From Acholeplasmataceae bacterium UBA5617 (GTDB taxonomy: Bacteria; Bacillota_I; Bacilli_A; Acholeplasmatales; Acholeplasmataceae), in the NCBI GenBank assembly GCA_002424575.1, contig DIKN01000016.1, positions 1 through 31,711 of the forward strand: a stretch of 31,711 nt of DNA, read 5' to 3'. The notes beneath the pieces are model-generated. The model made no database searches. It saw only the letters and a list, made by a program, of their open reading frames with translations, and was not told the DNA's origin. Below, piece after piece: positions 14,593 to 23,840 of this stretch (position 1 is the first letter of the stretch; the number at the start of each line of letters is the position of its first letter). A program made the translations under genes and the position numbers.

Positions 14593-15257
14593 CACTTTCT
14601 CCTTTTTTTTAGAGATGCACCATCGATGGGTCCAAAATCCATTCCTGACAAAGCTTCTCCTTCGGATAAGATAATTAATACGATGATACTGACTAAGAAG
14701 AAGGCACCAAAACTGACCCATGCCATCTCTTTACTCAAACCTTTAAAGGAATCGGTGGATGCGATGATACCCACCATGAAGAAATAGATGACATTTAGAT
14801 AATAAAATGATAATCCAGTAAATGTATCGACACTAAGCCATAAAATGAGAGATGTGATGAAAGAAATGAAGATAACGATTGATATTACCCATTTGAGATG
14901 ACGCTTGAAAAAAGGGATGAACGTGATAACTCCAAACCCGATGAGAAGACTCATTGAAACAAAGATTGCTGTCAAAAAATCTTCACGTGCGAGATCAAAT
15001 GCTTTAAAGACATAATAAGCGGTGATGGATAATCCTATACCCATCATGTTGAATACGAAAGCTAACCAGTAAAAAAATGTATGCATTTTTCCTAACTGGT
15101 AGATCAGTATCCCAACAATCATCAACAAGATGCCAATGACAAGTCCTATCCACTTGTTATGACCGACCAAATACTTAAAACCAAAGACGATGGATAAACT
15201 GATGATGATTAATCCAATACATGCAACCCCACCTATAACCAATCGCTTATAAGACAT
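14592..15257 (-). CDS. Seven-span membrane protein of unknown function
   Basis: The start is set at ATG 15257 (MSYKRLVIGG), which has GGGGGA 4 nt upstream; a longer frame to 15317 exists but has no ribosome site and would bury a TATAAT box. The 221-aa protein has seven hydrophobic helices spread over its length and a short cytoplasmic tail ending in KKRRK. I see no transporter or enzyme motif. It overlaps the next ORF by TGATG, so it forms a two-gene membrane operon with the DUF998-like protein. A TATAAT on the minus strand at 15291-15286 is a likely -10 box, with no good -35. Confidence 0.75.
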   Translation of the reverse strand: MSYKRLVIGGVACIGLIIISLSIVFGFKYLVGHNKWIGLVIGILLMIVGILIYQLGKMHTFFYWLAFVFNMMGIGLSITAYYVFKAFDLAREDFLTAIFVSMSLLIGFGVITFIPFFKRHLKWVISIVIFISFITSLILWLSVDTFTGLSFYYLNVIYFFMVGIIASTDSFKGLSKEMAWVSFGAFFLVSIIVLIILSEGEALSGMDFGPIDGASLKKRRK

Positions 15258-15343
15258 AAGATCCCCCATATCATGATTTACTTCTATTATACAAAAGAAT
15301 GATGTGTTTAAGCTCATGATTATACAATGGTTGAGTCATCAAG

Positions 15344-15386
15344 AAAAAAATCCATGTCAAGATATGACGCTTGATCAGGGATTTTT
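15344..15386 (-). terminator. Rho-independent terminator after galT
   Basis: On the minus strand AAAAATCC-C-TGATCAAG pairs with CTTGACA-T-GGATTTTT around an 8-nt loop, with one mismatch and one bulge. It runs into seven T and lies 8 nt after the galT stop. It closes the whole glycan operon. Confidence 0.88.
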
Positions 15387-15394
15387 GTTGATGC

Positions 15395-16852
15395 TTAATG
15401 GTGCTGTAAGATGATGTTTTGGATAAACTGATCCAATGCATGGATGCCTTCATCATTCATTTTAAAGACACCTGAATCTTCAATGACACGTTCGAAACGA
15501 CTTCCTATTTCTCTTTTGAGTTCATCCCATGTCCGAATGTTTTTCTTTTTTAAATCGTTTAACCAAGCTTCATGATGTATCATTTTTTGACTGATGGAGC
15601 TTTCACCCTTCAAGAAAGACAATCCTTCTTCCATTTCTGTTTTTAATCGTCCTGGTAAAATCGCTAATCCCATGGCTTCGATCAATCCAATGTTTTCCTT
15701 TTTGATGTGGTGAACATCTACGTGAGGGTGAAAGATACCGTCAGGATGCTCCACCGATGTTCGATTATTTCTTAAAACAAGATCGACTTCATAGACATCA
15801 TCTTTTTTTCTTACTATCGGGGTGATGGTTTGATGAGAAACACCATCAGTCATCGCACGTATATCCAGTTCTTCACAATCATACGTTTTCCATGCTTGAT
15901 AGACTTTCCAAACCATGGACTGAAGTTGACCACGATCTTTTGAGATGCATCGAATCGTCGACAATGGCCAGTAAAGAAGGTGAAGCGAAAGATTGTTGAG
16001 ATGATAGGATTTCATGATCGACGCATCCTCGATGGGAAAGTGGTATCGTCCAGCTTGAAAGTGATCGTGGTTTAAAATGGATCCTCCAACAATTGGAATA
16101 TCAGCATTCGATCCGATGAAATAAGAAGGAAATTGATCGACAAAATCGAAAAGATAAACCATTGTCTTTTCGTGAATTTTCATCGGTCGATGTTCATCAT
16201 GTAAGATGATTGCATGCTCATCGTAATACAAATAAGGCGAATATTGAAGATGCCATGTTTCACCACCTAAAGTGATGGGAATAATCCGTAGATTTTTCCG
16301 GGCATTCCAGTAGTTTTGTTCATTTTCCTTGCACAAGACACATTTGGGGCGACCTTCGATGAGTTGATCTTTGGACTTTGCGATATCTCTTGGATCTTTT
16401 TCAGGTTTTGCAAGATTGATGGTGATCTCGAGTTGTCCATATTTCCCACGATAAACCCATTGAATATTTTTCTTTAACCGTTCTTCTTTGATATAGTTCA
16501 CCCGTTTAGAGAGTGTGTATAAGTAATGTGTTGCATACTCCGGATGAATGTTATAGAGATCTTTGAAGCGTTTTTTCACATGTGCGGGTGGATCCATCAC
16601 ACAGTCATAGAGAAACGCTTCAAAGGCATCGCGTTCATCACTCGTATCCATGGGAAAAAGACCCCTTTTGAACCCTTCATCCATCATCTTCTGAAGGATA
16701 TCTTTTTGATCGATGATGAAATCATTGACTTCATCATCTGAACAAGAAAAAACGTGGCATAATGTCCTTTCTTTTTCTTCACGAACATCCTCTTGACATA
16801 TTTCTTGTTGAATGGCAAGATCAACAAACTTCTGAATCAGTTGTTTCATCAT
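15395..16852 (-). CDS. galT: UDP-glucose--hexose-1-phosphate uridylyltransferase (class II)
   Basis: This is the second Leloir enzyme, exchanging UMP between UDP-glucose and galactose-1-phosphate. At 485 aa it fits the class II GalT of Firmicutes (about 490 aa) and not the 350-aa E. coli type. Typical are the YATHYLYTLSKRVNYI segment, the CVLCKENEQNY block, and the active-site SILNHDHFQAGRY where the second His is the expected uridylylated residue. HVDVHHIKKENIGLIEAMG and AILPGRL follow. The ATG at 16852 overlaps the galK stop by 4 nt, with GGTGAT about 8 nt before it, so it is translationally coupled. It is the last gene of the locus. Confidence 0.95.
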   Translation of the reverse strand: MMKQLIQKFVDLAIQQEICQEDVREEKERTLCHVFSCSDDEVNDFIIDQKDILQKMMDEGFKRGLFPMDTSDERDAFEAFLYDCVMDPPAHVKKRFKDLYNIHPEYATHYLYTLSKRVNYIKEERLKKNIQWVYRGKYGQLEITINLAKPEKDPRDIAKSKDQLIEGRPKCVLCKENEQNYWNARKNLRIIPITLGGETWHLQYSPYLYYDEHAIILHDEHRPMKIHEKTMVYLFDFVDQFPSYFIGSNADIPIVGGSILNHDHFQAGRYHFPIEDASIMKSYHLNNLSLHLLYWPLSTIRCISKDRGQLQSMVWKVYQAWKTYDCEELDIRAMTDGVSHQTITPIVRKKDDVYEVDLVLRNNRTSVEHPDGIFHPHVDVHHIKKENIGLIEAMGLAILPGRLKTEMEEGLSFLKGESSISQKMIHHEAWLNDLKKKNIRTWDELKREIGSRFERVIEDSGVFKMNDEGIHALDQFIQNIILQHH

Positions 16853-18018
16853 CGTTGATCATCACCGGTGAGTTCACGAACACCATCGACAAAATGAACC
16901 ACATAAAAGGATGGCATCAATCCTGTTTTTTGTTGATAGATACGGCTGATATCTTGTTGAATGGATTTTATCTGATCATTTCGAACTAATGCAATCGCAC
17001 ATCCACCAAATCCAGCACCGGTAACACGTGCACCACATGCACCCGATGCTTTGGCAGCACCCACCAATGTATCCAAATAAATCCCTGTGACTTCATAATC
17101 TTCTTTGAGTGATTGGTGGGATTGATCAAGCAGTTTCGCAAATCCCATAACATCATGTTCTTCCATCATCGTTTTGGCTAAAATCGTTCTTGCTTGTTCG
17201 GTGACGACATGACGAACTCTTTTCCATAAGATGGGATCAGTGAGCTCCTGATGAATCCAATCGAGATCAGAGATGGTGTATTCACAAAGATGCACTACCC
17301 TTTTCTTAACCGCAAGTTTTTGCAGAGCTTCTTTGCATTCTTTAACACGCTCATTATACTTGGATTCTGTTGTCTTTCTTTTGTAGTTGGTATTCATGAT
17401 CAGCCATGTATAACCTTCGAACTGTGCACGTGCTGGAACAACCTCAAGTGTATCAGTATTCATCAAAAGTCCATGATCTTTCATACCGGAACTGATCGCT
17501 AGTTGATCCATGATTCCACAGTGCATACCCATAAAATGATTTTCCACATGTTGGCCTAATAAAGCCATCTCTTGGCGTGATAAACCTAAATCATAAAGGG
17601 TATTGCAGATATATGCAACTAACACTTCTAAAGATGCAGATGATGATAAACCTGACTGCGGTGGAAGATTACCCCATATCAGCAAATCAAAACCACACGC
17701 TATCTTAGCTCCGCGTTGCATCAACTCATGAATGATTCCTATAGCGTAATTTGCCCAACCTTGATTGTCATCATAGTGAAGCTGATGAAGATCGGTCGAG
17801 ATAAGGCCTTGTTCCATAAAATTATAAGAATATAATCTGATCAAAGCATCTTTTCTTTTCCTAACGGCTCCATATGTTCCGAGATGAATGGCTGCTGGAA
17901 AAACAAATCCTCCGTTATAATCGATATGTTCACCGATGAGATTAACACGTCCCGGTGAAAAAAAGAGTCGTGGTTGATCCCCTGGAAATTGATTTAAAAA
18001 TCGTTGTATAAGATCCAT
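16849..18018 (-). CDS. galK: Galactokinase
   Basis: A 389-aa GHMP kinase makes galactose-1-phosphate from galactose and ATP. The galactokinase signature GRVNLIGEHIDY is at 23-34, the ATP-binding PPQSGLSSSAS at 119-129, the catalytic Asp171 in MHCGIMDQ, and the third GHMP motif GARVTGAGFGGCAIAL near the C-terminus. The ATG at 18018 has GAAAGGAAAG about 7 nt upstream. A strong terminator lies only 22 nt before the start (18041-18074), so galKT seem to depend on read-through from the GH genes or on a promoter inside the GH43 gene. It overlaps galT by 4 nt. Confidence 0.96.
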   Translation of the reverse strand: MDLIQRFLNQFPGDQPRLFFSPGRVNLIGEHIDYNGGFVFPAAIHLGTYGAVRKRKDALIRLYSYNFMEQGLISTDLHQLHYDDNQGWANYAIGIIHELMQRGAKIACGFDLLIWGNLPPQSGLSSSASLEVLVAYICNTLYDLGLSRQEMALLGQHVENHFMGMHCGIMDQLAISSGMKDHGLLMNTDTLEVVPARAQFEGYTWLIMNTNYKRKTTESKYNERVKECKEALQKLAVKKRVVHLCEYTISDLDWIHQELTDPILWKRVRHVVTEQARTILAKTMMEEHDVMGFAKLLDQSHQSLKEDYEVTGIYLDTLVGAAKASGACGARVTGAGFGGCAIALVRNDQIKSIQQDISRIYQQKTGLMPSFYVVHFVDGVRELTGDDQR

Positions 18019-18040
18019 CGTCGTATCTTTCCTTTCTTAA

Positions 18041-18074
18041 AATAAAAAGGGTAAGTCATGAACATCACTTACCC
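18041..18074 (-). terminator. Rho-independent terminator between GH43 and galK
   Basis: On the minus strand GGGTAAGT pairs perfectly with ACTTACCC around a 10-nt loop, followed by TTTTTATTTT. The first arm contains the end of the GH43 reading frame (TGA 18067-18065 is at its edge). It splits the locus into a transport/GH part and galKT. Confidence 0.9.
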
Positions 18075-18970
18075 CATGTTGGTCCGAGAACCTTGAGTTT
18101 TTGTTGATCGATGACGAGTTTATCCATGAAAACTTGTCGATTTTCAGAGGGTGCATCATGGTGCGTATGCACGTGATACACGCAATAAAGTTGTCCATCA
18201 GGTCCCTCAACGATCGAATTATGACCTGGACCAGAGATTTGATTGTGAACCGATCGTAGAATAGGATTTTCTAAAGCTTTGGTAAATGGCCCCAAGGGTG
18301 ATTGAGCAGTTGCATATCCAATGGAATAACTTGATGATGCATAAAAACCTGCAGAGAACATCAAATAATAGATACCTTGATGTTTGATCATAAACGGTCC
18401 TTCATTCCATCGCCAATTTCCGGTGACACATTCCCACGGTTGTTCAGGCTTCATTATAAGTTTCGGTTCCGTGATCATTTTTGTCAGCGTTTCGTCAAGT
18501 TCAGCGACATAGATATGGCTCTCATGTCTATCTTCAAACACATGTTCTGAGCAATCTTTATCAAAATAGAAATATGCATGTCCATCTTCTTTAAACACAT
18601 GTCCATCGATCGTCGCATATCCAAAATCGAACATCGGTTTTTGATCATAAACATCGATAAAAGGTCCCAATGGACTTTTCGAAGTTGCAACCCCAATTCT
18701 TAGTGAGTGATTGACTTTGGAACGTGCTGAGTAATGCATGACAAAGTGTCCTTGATGGTAGACAACTTCAGGTGCCCAGTAATCCTTATATCCAAAGCTC
18801 TGTTCATTCATCGTATAGACTTGGATGGGGGTTGACCAATGGGTTAAATCAGTCGATGTCCAGCAATAAAAACCATCAATAAAAGATGTTGCGTAAAGAT
18901 AATATGTAGATCCGTGTTTTAAAACATATGGATCACCAATGTTGGTAATCCCAATTGGATTTTTCATCAT
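18065..18970 (-). CDS. Cytoplasmic GH43 glycosidase
   Basis: The 301-aa protein has a GH43 five-blade propeller and no signal peptide, so it should act on imported oligosaccharides. Catalytic residues are visible: base Asp13 in NIGDPYVLKHG, pKa modulator Asp122 in TIDGHVF, and acid Glu190 in WNEGPFM. WAPEVVYHQGHFVMHYSA and SGPGHNSIVEGPDG are also typical. GH43 enzymes act mainly as arabinofuranosidases, xylosidases or arabinanases, and some as galactanases; the exact sugar cannot be read from the sequence. Its ATG overlaps the GH2 stop by 4 nt (ATGA), so they are coupled. The terminator at its end reduces flow into galK. Confidence 0.88.
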   Translation of the reverse strand: MMKNPIGITNIGDPYVLKHGSTYYLYATSFIDGFYCWTSTDLTHWSTPIQVYTMNEQSFGYKDYWAPEVVYHQGHFVMHYSARSKVNHSLRIGVATSKSPLGPFIDVYDQKPMFDFGYATIDGHVFKEDGHAYFYFDKDCSEHVFEDRHESHIYVAELDETLTKMITEPKLIMKPEQPWECVTGNWRWNEGPFMIKHQGIYYLMFSAGFYASSSYSIGYATAQSPLGPFTKALENPILRSVHNQISGPGHNSIVEGPDGQLYCVYHVHTHHDAPSENRQVFMDKLVIDQQKLKVLGPTWGK

Positions 18971-20715
18971 TTAACTCCGTTGATTGCCAGATATTCTTCG
19001 TATGTCAGTTTTAGTTCTCTTTTGGGATTCATGACCCCATTAACTTCTTGTTCGACATCTGTGGTCTGTGTCAAACAATAGCCTGAAAATAAGGGGTGTT
19101 GCATAATCGCATGAGTCAAATCGAATAGTCTTTGTCGAAAAGCTTCTTTTGTTTGAACTTTGTCACCGTAACCCCATCCCTCATCGGATTGGAAGGCAAC
19201 TCCACCGTATTCTGAAAAGATGATGGGTTGTCCCATATCGTGATAACCTTCTGCAAAGATACTTCTAACCTTCGTTTGATTTGCGACTTGATGATTCATT
19301 AATCCGATGACGTCTTGATACATCTTGTTAAGTACATCCCCACTGGATACATAATTGTGGATGGTGATGAGATCAGAGATGGTGTGCTCCCATCCATCAT
19401 TTGAGATCACAAAGCGTGTGGGGTCCATGCTTTTGGTAAGGTGATAAAGTGCAACACTAAAACGTTGTTGATCCTGATCATGCATGATGTGATGAAGACC
19501 CCAGGACTCATTGAATAAGACATAGGTCATGATGGAAGAATAATGACGATGTTGTTGTAGAATAGATAACCATTCATCGGTTACTCTTTTCATCATTTTC
19601 TGAGAAAATTCATACGCTGAAGGCATCTCCAACCATACATATAATCCTAAGACATCGGCATAATAATAAAAGCGTTCATCTTCAATTTTTTGATGTTTGC
19701 GAATACCGTTATATCCCATGCGTTTGGTCAATATCAAATCGCTTAAGAGTGCATCTTGACTCGGTGCGGTTAATCCCGATTCAGGCCAATAGCCTTGATC
19801 GAGTAACATCTTTAAATAAACGGGTTCATCATTGAGGTAAAGCGCACGACCAACAGATTTCCATTGTCTCATCCCCACATAACTTTTGGCTTCATCAACG
19901 ATAACATCATGGTGTTTTAATCTCAAGATAAGATCGTAGAGATGAGGATGATCGGCATGCCAAGTCATCAGTTTAAACTGGTCTTGATCTGTTTTCATCT
20001 CAAGCGTGAGATGACCTTGTTCATGCATGATGAGTTGACTCACTTTTTGAATCAACTGACCTTCAAATAGGATCTCAATCTCCATCATGGTATGTTCATG
20101 ATGAAGTTGAACATCATAGTCAACGTTAAGTAACATCTTTTCAACATCAGGTGTCAAGATGACATGTTTGAGATACGTTTTTGGGACTGCTTCAAGCCAT
20201 ACCGATTGATAAATCCCATTCGTTTCAACATACCAGCAACCAAAACTTTCTTTTTTCCACCGCTGCTTACCACGAGGTTGCATCGTATCCCATGAATCAT
20301 GCACACGTATGGTCAAATCATTTTGACCTTCGCGAAGTGCATGGCTAATATCCATGGTGATACGATGGTACCCCCCGATATTTTTTCCTATAAAGATACC
20401 GTTGACCCAAACCATGGTTTCATCATCGCTTTTCTCAAGGTGCAACAAGGTCGTTTCTTGAGTGCAATATTCAAATGTCAGATGATACCAGATGATCTCA
20501 TGATGGTGTGTATCATGAATGGTGCTCATTCTTGTTTGATACGAAAAAGGAACGATGATGGATCGATTTTTTTCCCAACGTGAAAACCATTGTTGTTTTA
20601 TGCCTTGATCCTCATCATCAAAAGCAAAATCCCAAACACCATCCAACAACATAAATGATGGACGTGTCAATTGAGGTCTAGGATGTTGATCGATATGACT
20701 GTTTGGAAATTTCAT
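18967..20715 (-). CDS. GH2 beta-glycosidase (beta-galactosidase/glucuronidase-like), cytoplasmic
   Basis: The 582-aa protein has the compact GH2 layout: sugar-binding jelly roll (about 10-178), Ig-like domain (about 185-285) and TIM barrel (about 290-580). The acid/base Glu403 is in LFNESWG and the nucleophile Glu502 in FSEYGG. There is no signal peptide. GH2 specificity (galactose, glucuronate, mannose, arabinopyranose) is not certain, but galK and galT in the same locus favour release of galactose. It starts 2 nt after the permease stop with only a weak GGGAT site, so coupling is likely. It is shorter than LacZ (1023 aa) and nearer to the short glucuronidase-like group. Confidence 0.9.
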   Translation of the reverse strand: MKFPNSHIDQHPRPQLTRPSFMLLDGVWDFAFDDEDQGIKQQWFSRWEKNRSIIVPFSYQTRMSTIHDTHHHEIIWYHLTFEYCTQETTLLHLEKSDDETMVWVNGIFIGKNIGGYHRITMDISHALREGQNDLTIRVHDSWDTMQPRGKQRWKKESFGCWYVETNGIYQSVWLEAVPKTYLKHVILTPDVEKMLLNVDYDVQLHHEHTMMEIEILFEGQLIQKVSQLIMHEQGHLTLEMKTDQDQFKLMTWHADHPHLYDLILRLKHHDVIVDEAKSYVGMRQWKSVGRALYLNDEPVYLKMLLDQGYWPESGLTAPSQDALLSDLILTKRMGYNGIRKHQKIEDERFYYYADVLGLYVWLEMPSAYEFSQKMMKRVTDEWLSILQQHRHYSSIMTYVLFNESWGLHHIMHDQDQQRFSVALYHLTKSMDPTRFVISNDGWEHTISDLITIHNYVSSGDVLNKMYQDVIGLMNHQVANQTKVRSIFAEGYHDMGQPIIFSEYGGVAFQSDEGWGYGDKVQTKEAFRQRLFDLTHAIMQHPLFSGYCLTQTTDVEQEVNGVMNPKRELKLTYEEYLAINGVK

Positions 20716-20717
20716 GT

Positions 20718-21560
20718 TTATTTAATCCCGGTACGGGCAACTCCTTCAATAATTTTATCTTGTAAAATGGCATAAACAATAACGACCGGAACAATCGCTA
20801 AGATAGCGGCAGCCATGGTTAATCCGTAATCATAATTATAGGTTCCAGCTATCTTTGATAATCCAACCGGGAGTGTCCACATGTTTGCATCGACACCAGA
20901 GAATTGGATGAGTGGCCATAAATAGTCATTCCAGTTTCCCATGAACGCGAAGAGTGCAGCAACCAATAATGCTGACTTGGAAAGCGGTAAAACAATTTTT
21001 AAGAAAATACCGAAGTTATTCAAGCCGTCAATCTTCGCACTTTCAATGAGTTCATATGGTATGCCTAAGAAAAATTGACGTAACAAGAATAATCCAAAGA
21101 CACCACCGAGTCCTGGAATGATTAACGATAACCATGAACCAAACCATCCAAAGTCTATGGTCATGGTAATTAAAGGCACCAAATTGATGACTGTTGGAAT
21201 CATGGTGGTACTTAATATGACCCAAAAGATCTGATCGCGAAACTTAAACTTTAAGATTGAAAATGCATAAGCAGCAAAACTGATCACCATCAAATAAAGA
21301 ACTGTATAACTGCCAGCAATGATAAAGCTGTTCAACATCCAACGCATGACGGGTGTATCCGGTCGATTAAACAAGCCTTGATAATGTTGAAGGGTAAATG
21401 TCTGAGGAAATAAACTTGTGGGATTGGATGATATATCTTGCGGTGTTTTAAAGGATGTCGCTAACCCCCATACAACAGGTGTTAGCCATAGGATAGAGAT
21501 GATCAAAAGAATGATGAAACTGATGTTCTTTCGCTTGTTTTGAACAGCACGAATCGCCAT
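20718..21560 (-). CDS. ABC sugar transporter permease (MalG family)
   Basis: This 280-aa inner-membrane protein has six hydrophobic helices. The cytoplasmic EAA loop ELIESAKIDGLNNFGIFLKI lies at about 178-197, the contact point for the ATPase. The WLTPVVWGLATSFK start and the WNDYLWPLIQ segment are typical of CUT1 family second permeases (MalG/UgpE-like). It shares one base with the upstream permease (TAATG). It pairs with the MalF-like permease and the binding lipoprotein in the same operon. No ATPase gene is found, which suggests a shared MsmX/UgpC-type ATPase encoded elsewhere. Confidence 0.94.
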   Translation of the reverse strand: MAIRAVQNKRKNISFIILLIISILWLTPVVWGLATSFKTPQDISSNPTSLFPQTFTLQHYQGLFNRPDTPVMRWMLNSFIIAGSYTVLYLMVISFAAYAFSILKFKFRDQIFWVILSTTMIPTVINLVPLITMTIDFGWFGSWLSLIIPGLGGVFGLFLLRQFFLGIPYELIESAKIDGLNNFGIFLKIVLPLSKSALLVAALFAFMGNWNDYLWPLIQFSGVDANMWTLPVGLSKIAGTYNYDYGLTMAAAILAIVPVVIVYAILQDKIIEGVARTGIK

Positions 21561-22492
21561 TATGCATCACCTCTTCGCTTAATGATTTTCGCCTGAACGA
21601 TGCTGATGACAACCATTAAAATCCCCATTGAAACCGCCATAGCGGTTGCAATTCCTGGATTGGCATTCGTTCCTAAAGCTAAAGGTCTAATACGCATCAT
21701 CAACACCGTGGTTGAAAAATCAGGTCCACCATTGGTCAATAAATCAGGTTGTCCATAGACACCAAAGGATGCTAGAACGGTCGTAATCATCACGATTAGC
21801 ATTTGAGGTGCTAAGCTTGGCATCGTGATATAGCGGAATGTTTGGATATAGTTTGCACCATCGATTGATGCTGCTTCATACAAACTTCGATCGATATTCT
21901 TTAATCCTGCGCCTAAGATGACCATGTTTGTTCCCATTGTCCACCATATGGTGACAACAATGATGGAAATCCATGCCCAAGGTTGACTGACTAAAAAGGG
22001 GATTTCATTTAACCCTAATTTGAGAAGTAATGCATTAATAAAGCCACCATTGGTATAAAATTGCCATTTCCAAATCAAGATCACAGAGGAAATAGATAAA
22101 ACGGTTGGCATGAATAAAATGGTTCTAAAAACTTTGTAGCCTTTGGGTTCCATATCGATCAGAGCAGCTAAAATCAATGGTATCATGACCAAAAAGGGGA
22201 CAGAAAAGATGACAAAAATGAGTGTATTTTTTAGTCCAGACCAAAAGTATCGATAATAGATGCCATCAGATTCAAACCAGATTCGACGAAAATTATCGAA
22301 TCCAATGAATCGTGTCTCTTCAGGGAAAAAGAGATTCCAGTTGAATAAACTGATCACCAATCCATAGATGAACGGAAAGATGAAAAAGACGGAAAAGAGC
22401 ACAAGATAAGGCAGTAAAAAGGCATACGCACTTGCGTGTTCTTTGACGATGCGCTTCATCCGTCTTCTTTTCATATCCAAAGAGATTTGCAT
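21560..22492 (-). CDS. ABC sugar transporter permease (MalF/UgpA family)
   Basis: A 310-aa permease with six hydrophobic helices: AYAFLLPYLVLFSVFFIFPF at the start, the EAA loop with LYEAASIDGANYIQTFRYIT (about 207-226), and MLIVMITTVLASFGVYGQ after it. It is the first permease of the CUT1 importer. The ATG at 22492 has AAAGGA 6 nt upstream. The gap to the binding-protein stop is 12 nt and it overlaps the next permease by one base. It moves oligosaccharides delivered by the lipoprotein to the cytoplasmic GH2 and GH43. Confidence 0.94.
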   Translation of the reverse strand: MQISLDMKRRRMKRIVKEHASAYAFLLPYLVLFSVFFIFPFIYGLVISLFNWNLFFPEETRFIGFDNFRRIWFESDGIYYRYFWSGLKNTLIFVIFSVPFLVMIPLILAALIDMEPKGYKVFRTILFMPTVLSISSVILIWKWQFYTNGGFINALLLKLGLNEIPFLVSQPWAWISIIVVTIWWTMGTNMVILGAGLKNIDRSLYEAASIDGANYIQTFRYITMPSLAPQMLIVMITTVLASFGVYGQPDLLTNGGPDFSTTVLMMRIRPLALGTNANPGIATAMAVSMGILMVVISIVQAKIIKRRGDA

Positions 22493-22504
22493 GGCGTATC
22501 CTTT

Positions 22505-23803
22505 CTATCGACGAGCTTCTTGTAATAAGAGCATCGCTTCTTCTACAGCAGCATTGAGTAAGAGTTGTGCGTTATAATTGCGATTGGACATCGCTGCAGT
22601 CACACGTGAATAAATCGGAGAATAAGCTTGATGGAAATAAGGGGATTGTGCTGAAATTCTAAAGTTACTTAGGTTTCCGAATCCTGCATGATAGGGAAGT
22701 GCTTGATACTCAGATGTTGCACGTGCAATATTGGATGCAGGAATTTGCCCAGCAGTAGCCCAAATATAACTATGATCACCCACATACTTCACAAAAGTCA
22801 TCACGGCTTCCTGTCTCCTTGCTGTCACTTCAACCGATGCTTTAGGGATAACAAACGTATGCGAACGAACCGGAATTTGGTTTTTTGTTGTCGTCTCTGT
22901 CAAATTAAACATGGATGATACCGGAATGACGCCAAAGTTAATGCCTGATTCAACCATGCTATTGAGCATCCAGCTGCCTTGAATGTGGAACAGTGCTTTT
23001 CCTGTTTGAAACATGAATAGATCTTGGTCTACACCCAAGTTAAGGGGTGATAATCCTTCAACATGGATCAGATCAGTCACCGCTTGAAGTGCTGCGATAC
23101 CTGCTGGAGAATTATACGCAGGATCACCATTTGCATCGATTTCTAATCCATTATTTTGATATAAAGATGCTGTAAAAATCCATTCGGATGGCCAAACTGA
23201 AGATAAAGGTAGACCCCAAAATTGGCTGTTCGTCACTTTTTCACCTGTTTGAACCGTTTTGGCTGCTTGAATGAGTTCTTGGCGATTCGTTGGAACACTT
23301 AAACTGTATTTGTTGAGTAAGTCTTTGTTATAGTAAATCCCTACGGTGTGCACATCGAGTGGAACACCATAAAGTTCATTTTCAAAATAGAGAGAATTAA
23401 AGATATCGGTGATGTAGTCAGATGACTTGATATCGACGCCTGAAGATTCAATATAATCCTCGAGTGGAATGATCAAACCTGTGTTCGCATAACTTTGAAC
23501 TAAGTAGGAGTGCATGATCATGACATCCGGACCTTTTTTCATTGGCACAAGTAAATTGATGTTGGTGTAATAATCGACTTCATTGGTAAATGTTTCAATG
23601 ACTTCAATTTCACCTGTATGTTCTGCATTAAACTGAGCCACCAGTTGACGCATGACGGATCCATCAGCTCCCGTCAGTGAATTCCAATATTTCAAACTGA
23701 TTTTACCGACTTCATCGGTCGGTTCGTTTGTTTGACCTCCACGGCATGCGACAAGTGTCAACATGAAGATCAAAGCTAATAATATGTACATGATTTTTTT
23801 CAT
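22505..23803 (-). CDS. ABC sugar-binding lipoprotein (family 1)
   Basis: A 432-aa extracellular binding protein starts at ATG 23803, where GGAGG lies 7 nt upstream; a longer frame to 23827 would include that site. The signal peptide ends in lipobox LTLVAC (Cys20), so it is anchored on the outer face of the membrane. The mature chain shows family 1 features: LKYWNSLTGADGSVMRQLVAQ, a GPDVMIMHSYL segment, YGVPLDVHTVGIYYNKDLL, and FQTGKALFHIQGSWML. It captures sugar oligomers for the two permeases directly downstream. Ligand is not readable; the neighbouring surface GH43 suggests arabinan- or galactan-type products. Confidence 0.94.
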   Translation of the reverse strand: MKKIMYILLALIFMLTLVACRGGQTNEPTDEVGKISLKYWNSLTGADGSVMRQLVAQFNAEHTGEIEVIETFTNEVDYYTNINLLVPMKKGPDVMIMHSYLVQSYANTGLIIPLEDYIESSGVDIKSSDYITDIFNSLYFENELYGVPLDVHTVGIYYNKDLLNKYSLSVPTNRQELIQAAKTVQTGEKVTNSQFWGLPLSSVWPSEWIFTASLYQNNGLEIDANGDPAYNSPAGIAALQAVTDLIHVEGLSPLNLGVDQDLFMFQTGKALFHIQGSWMLNSMVESGINFGVIPVSSMFNLTETTTKNQIPVRSHTFVIPKASVEVTARRQEAVMTFVKYVGDHSYIWATAGQIPASNIARATSEYQALPYHAGFGNLSNFRISAQSPYFHQAYSPIYSRVTAAMSNRNYNAQLLLNAAVEEAMLLLQEARR

Positions 23804-23840
23804 GATTTTCCTCCAAATCTTTACCATGATGTTTTCATAC

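Noticed and set aside
14592..15317. Longer N-terminus for the seven-span membrane protein
   Set aside because: The extra 20 codons cover a TATAAT box and the true ribosome site GGGGGA before ATG 15257.
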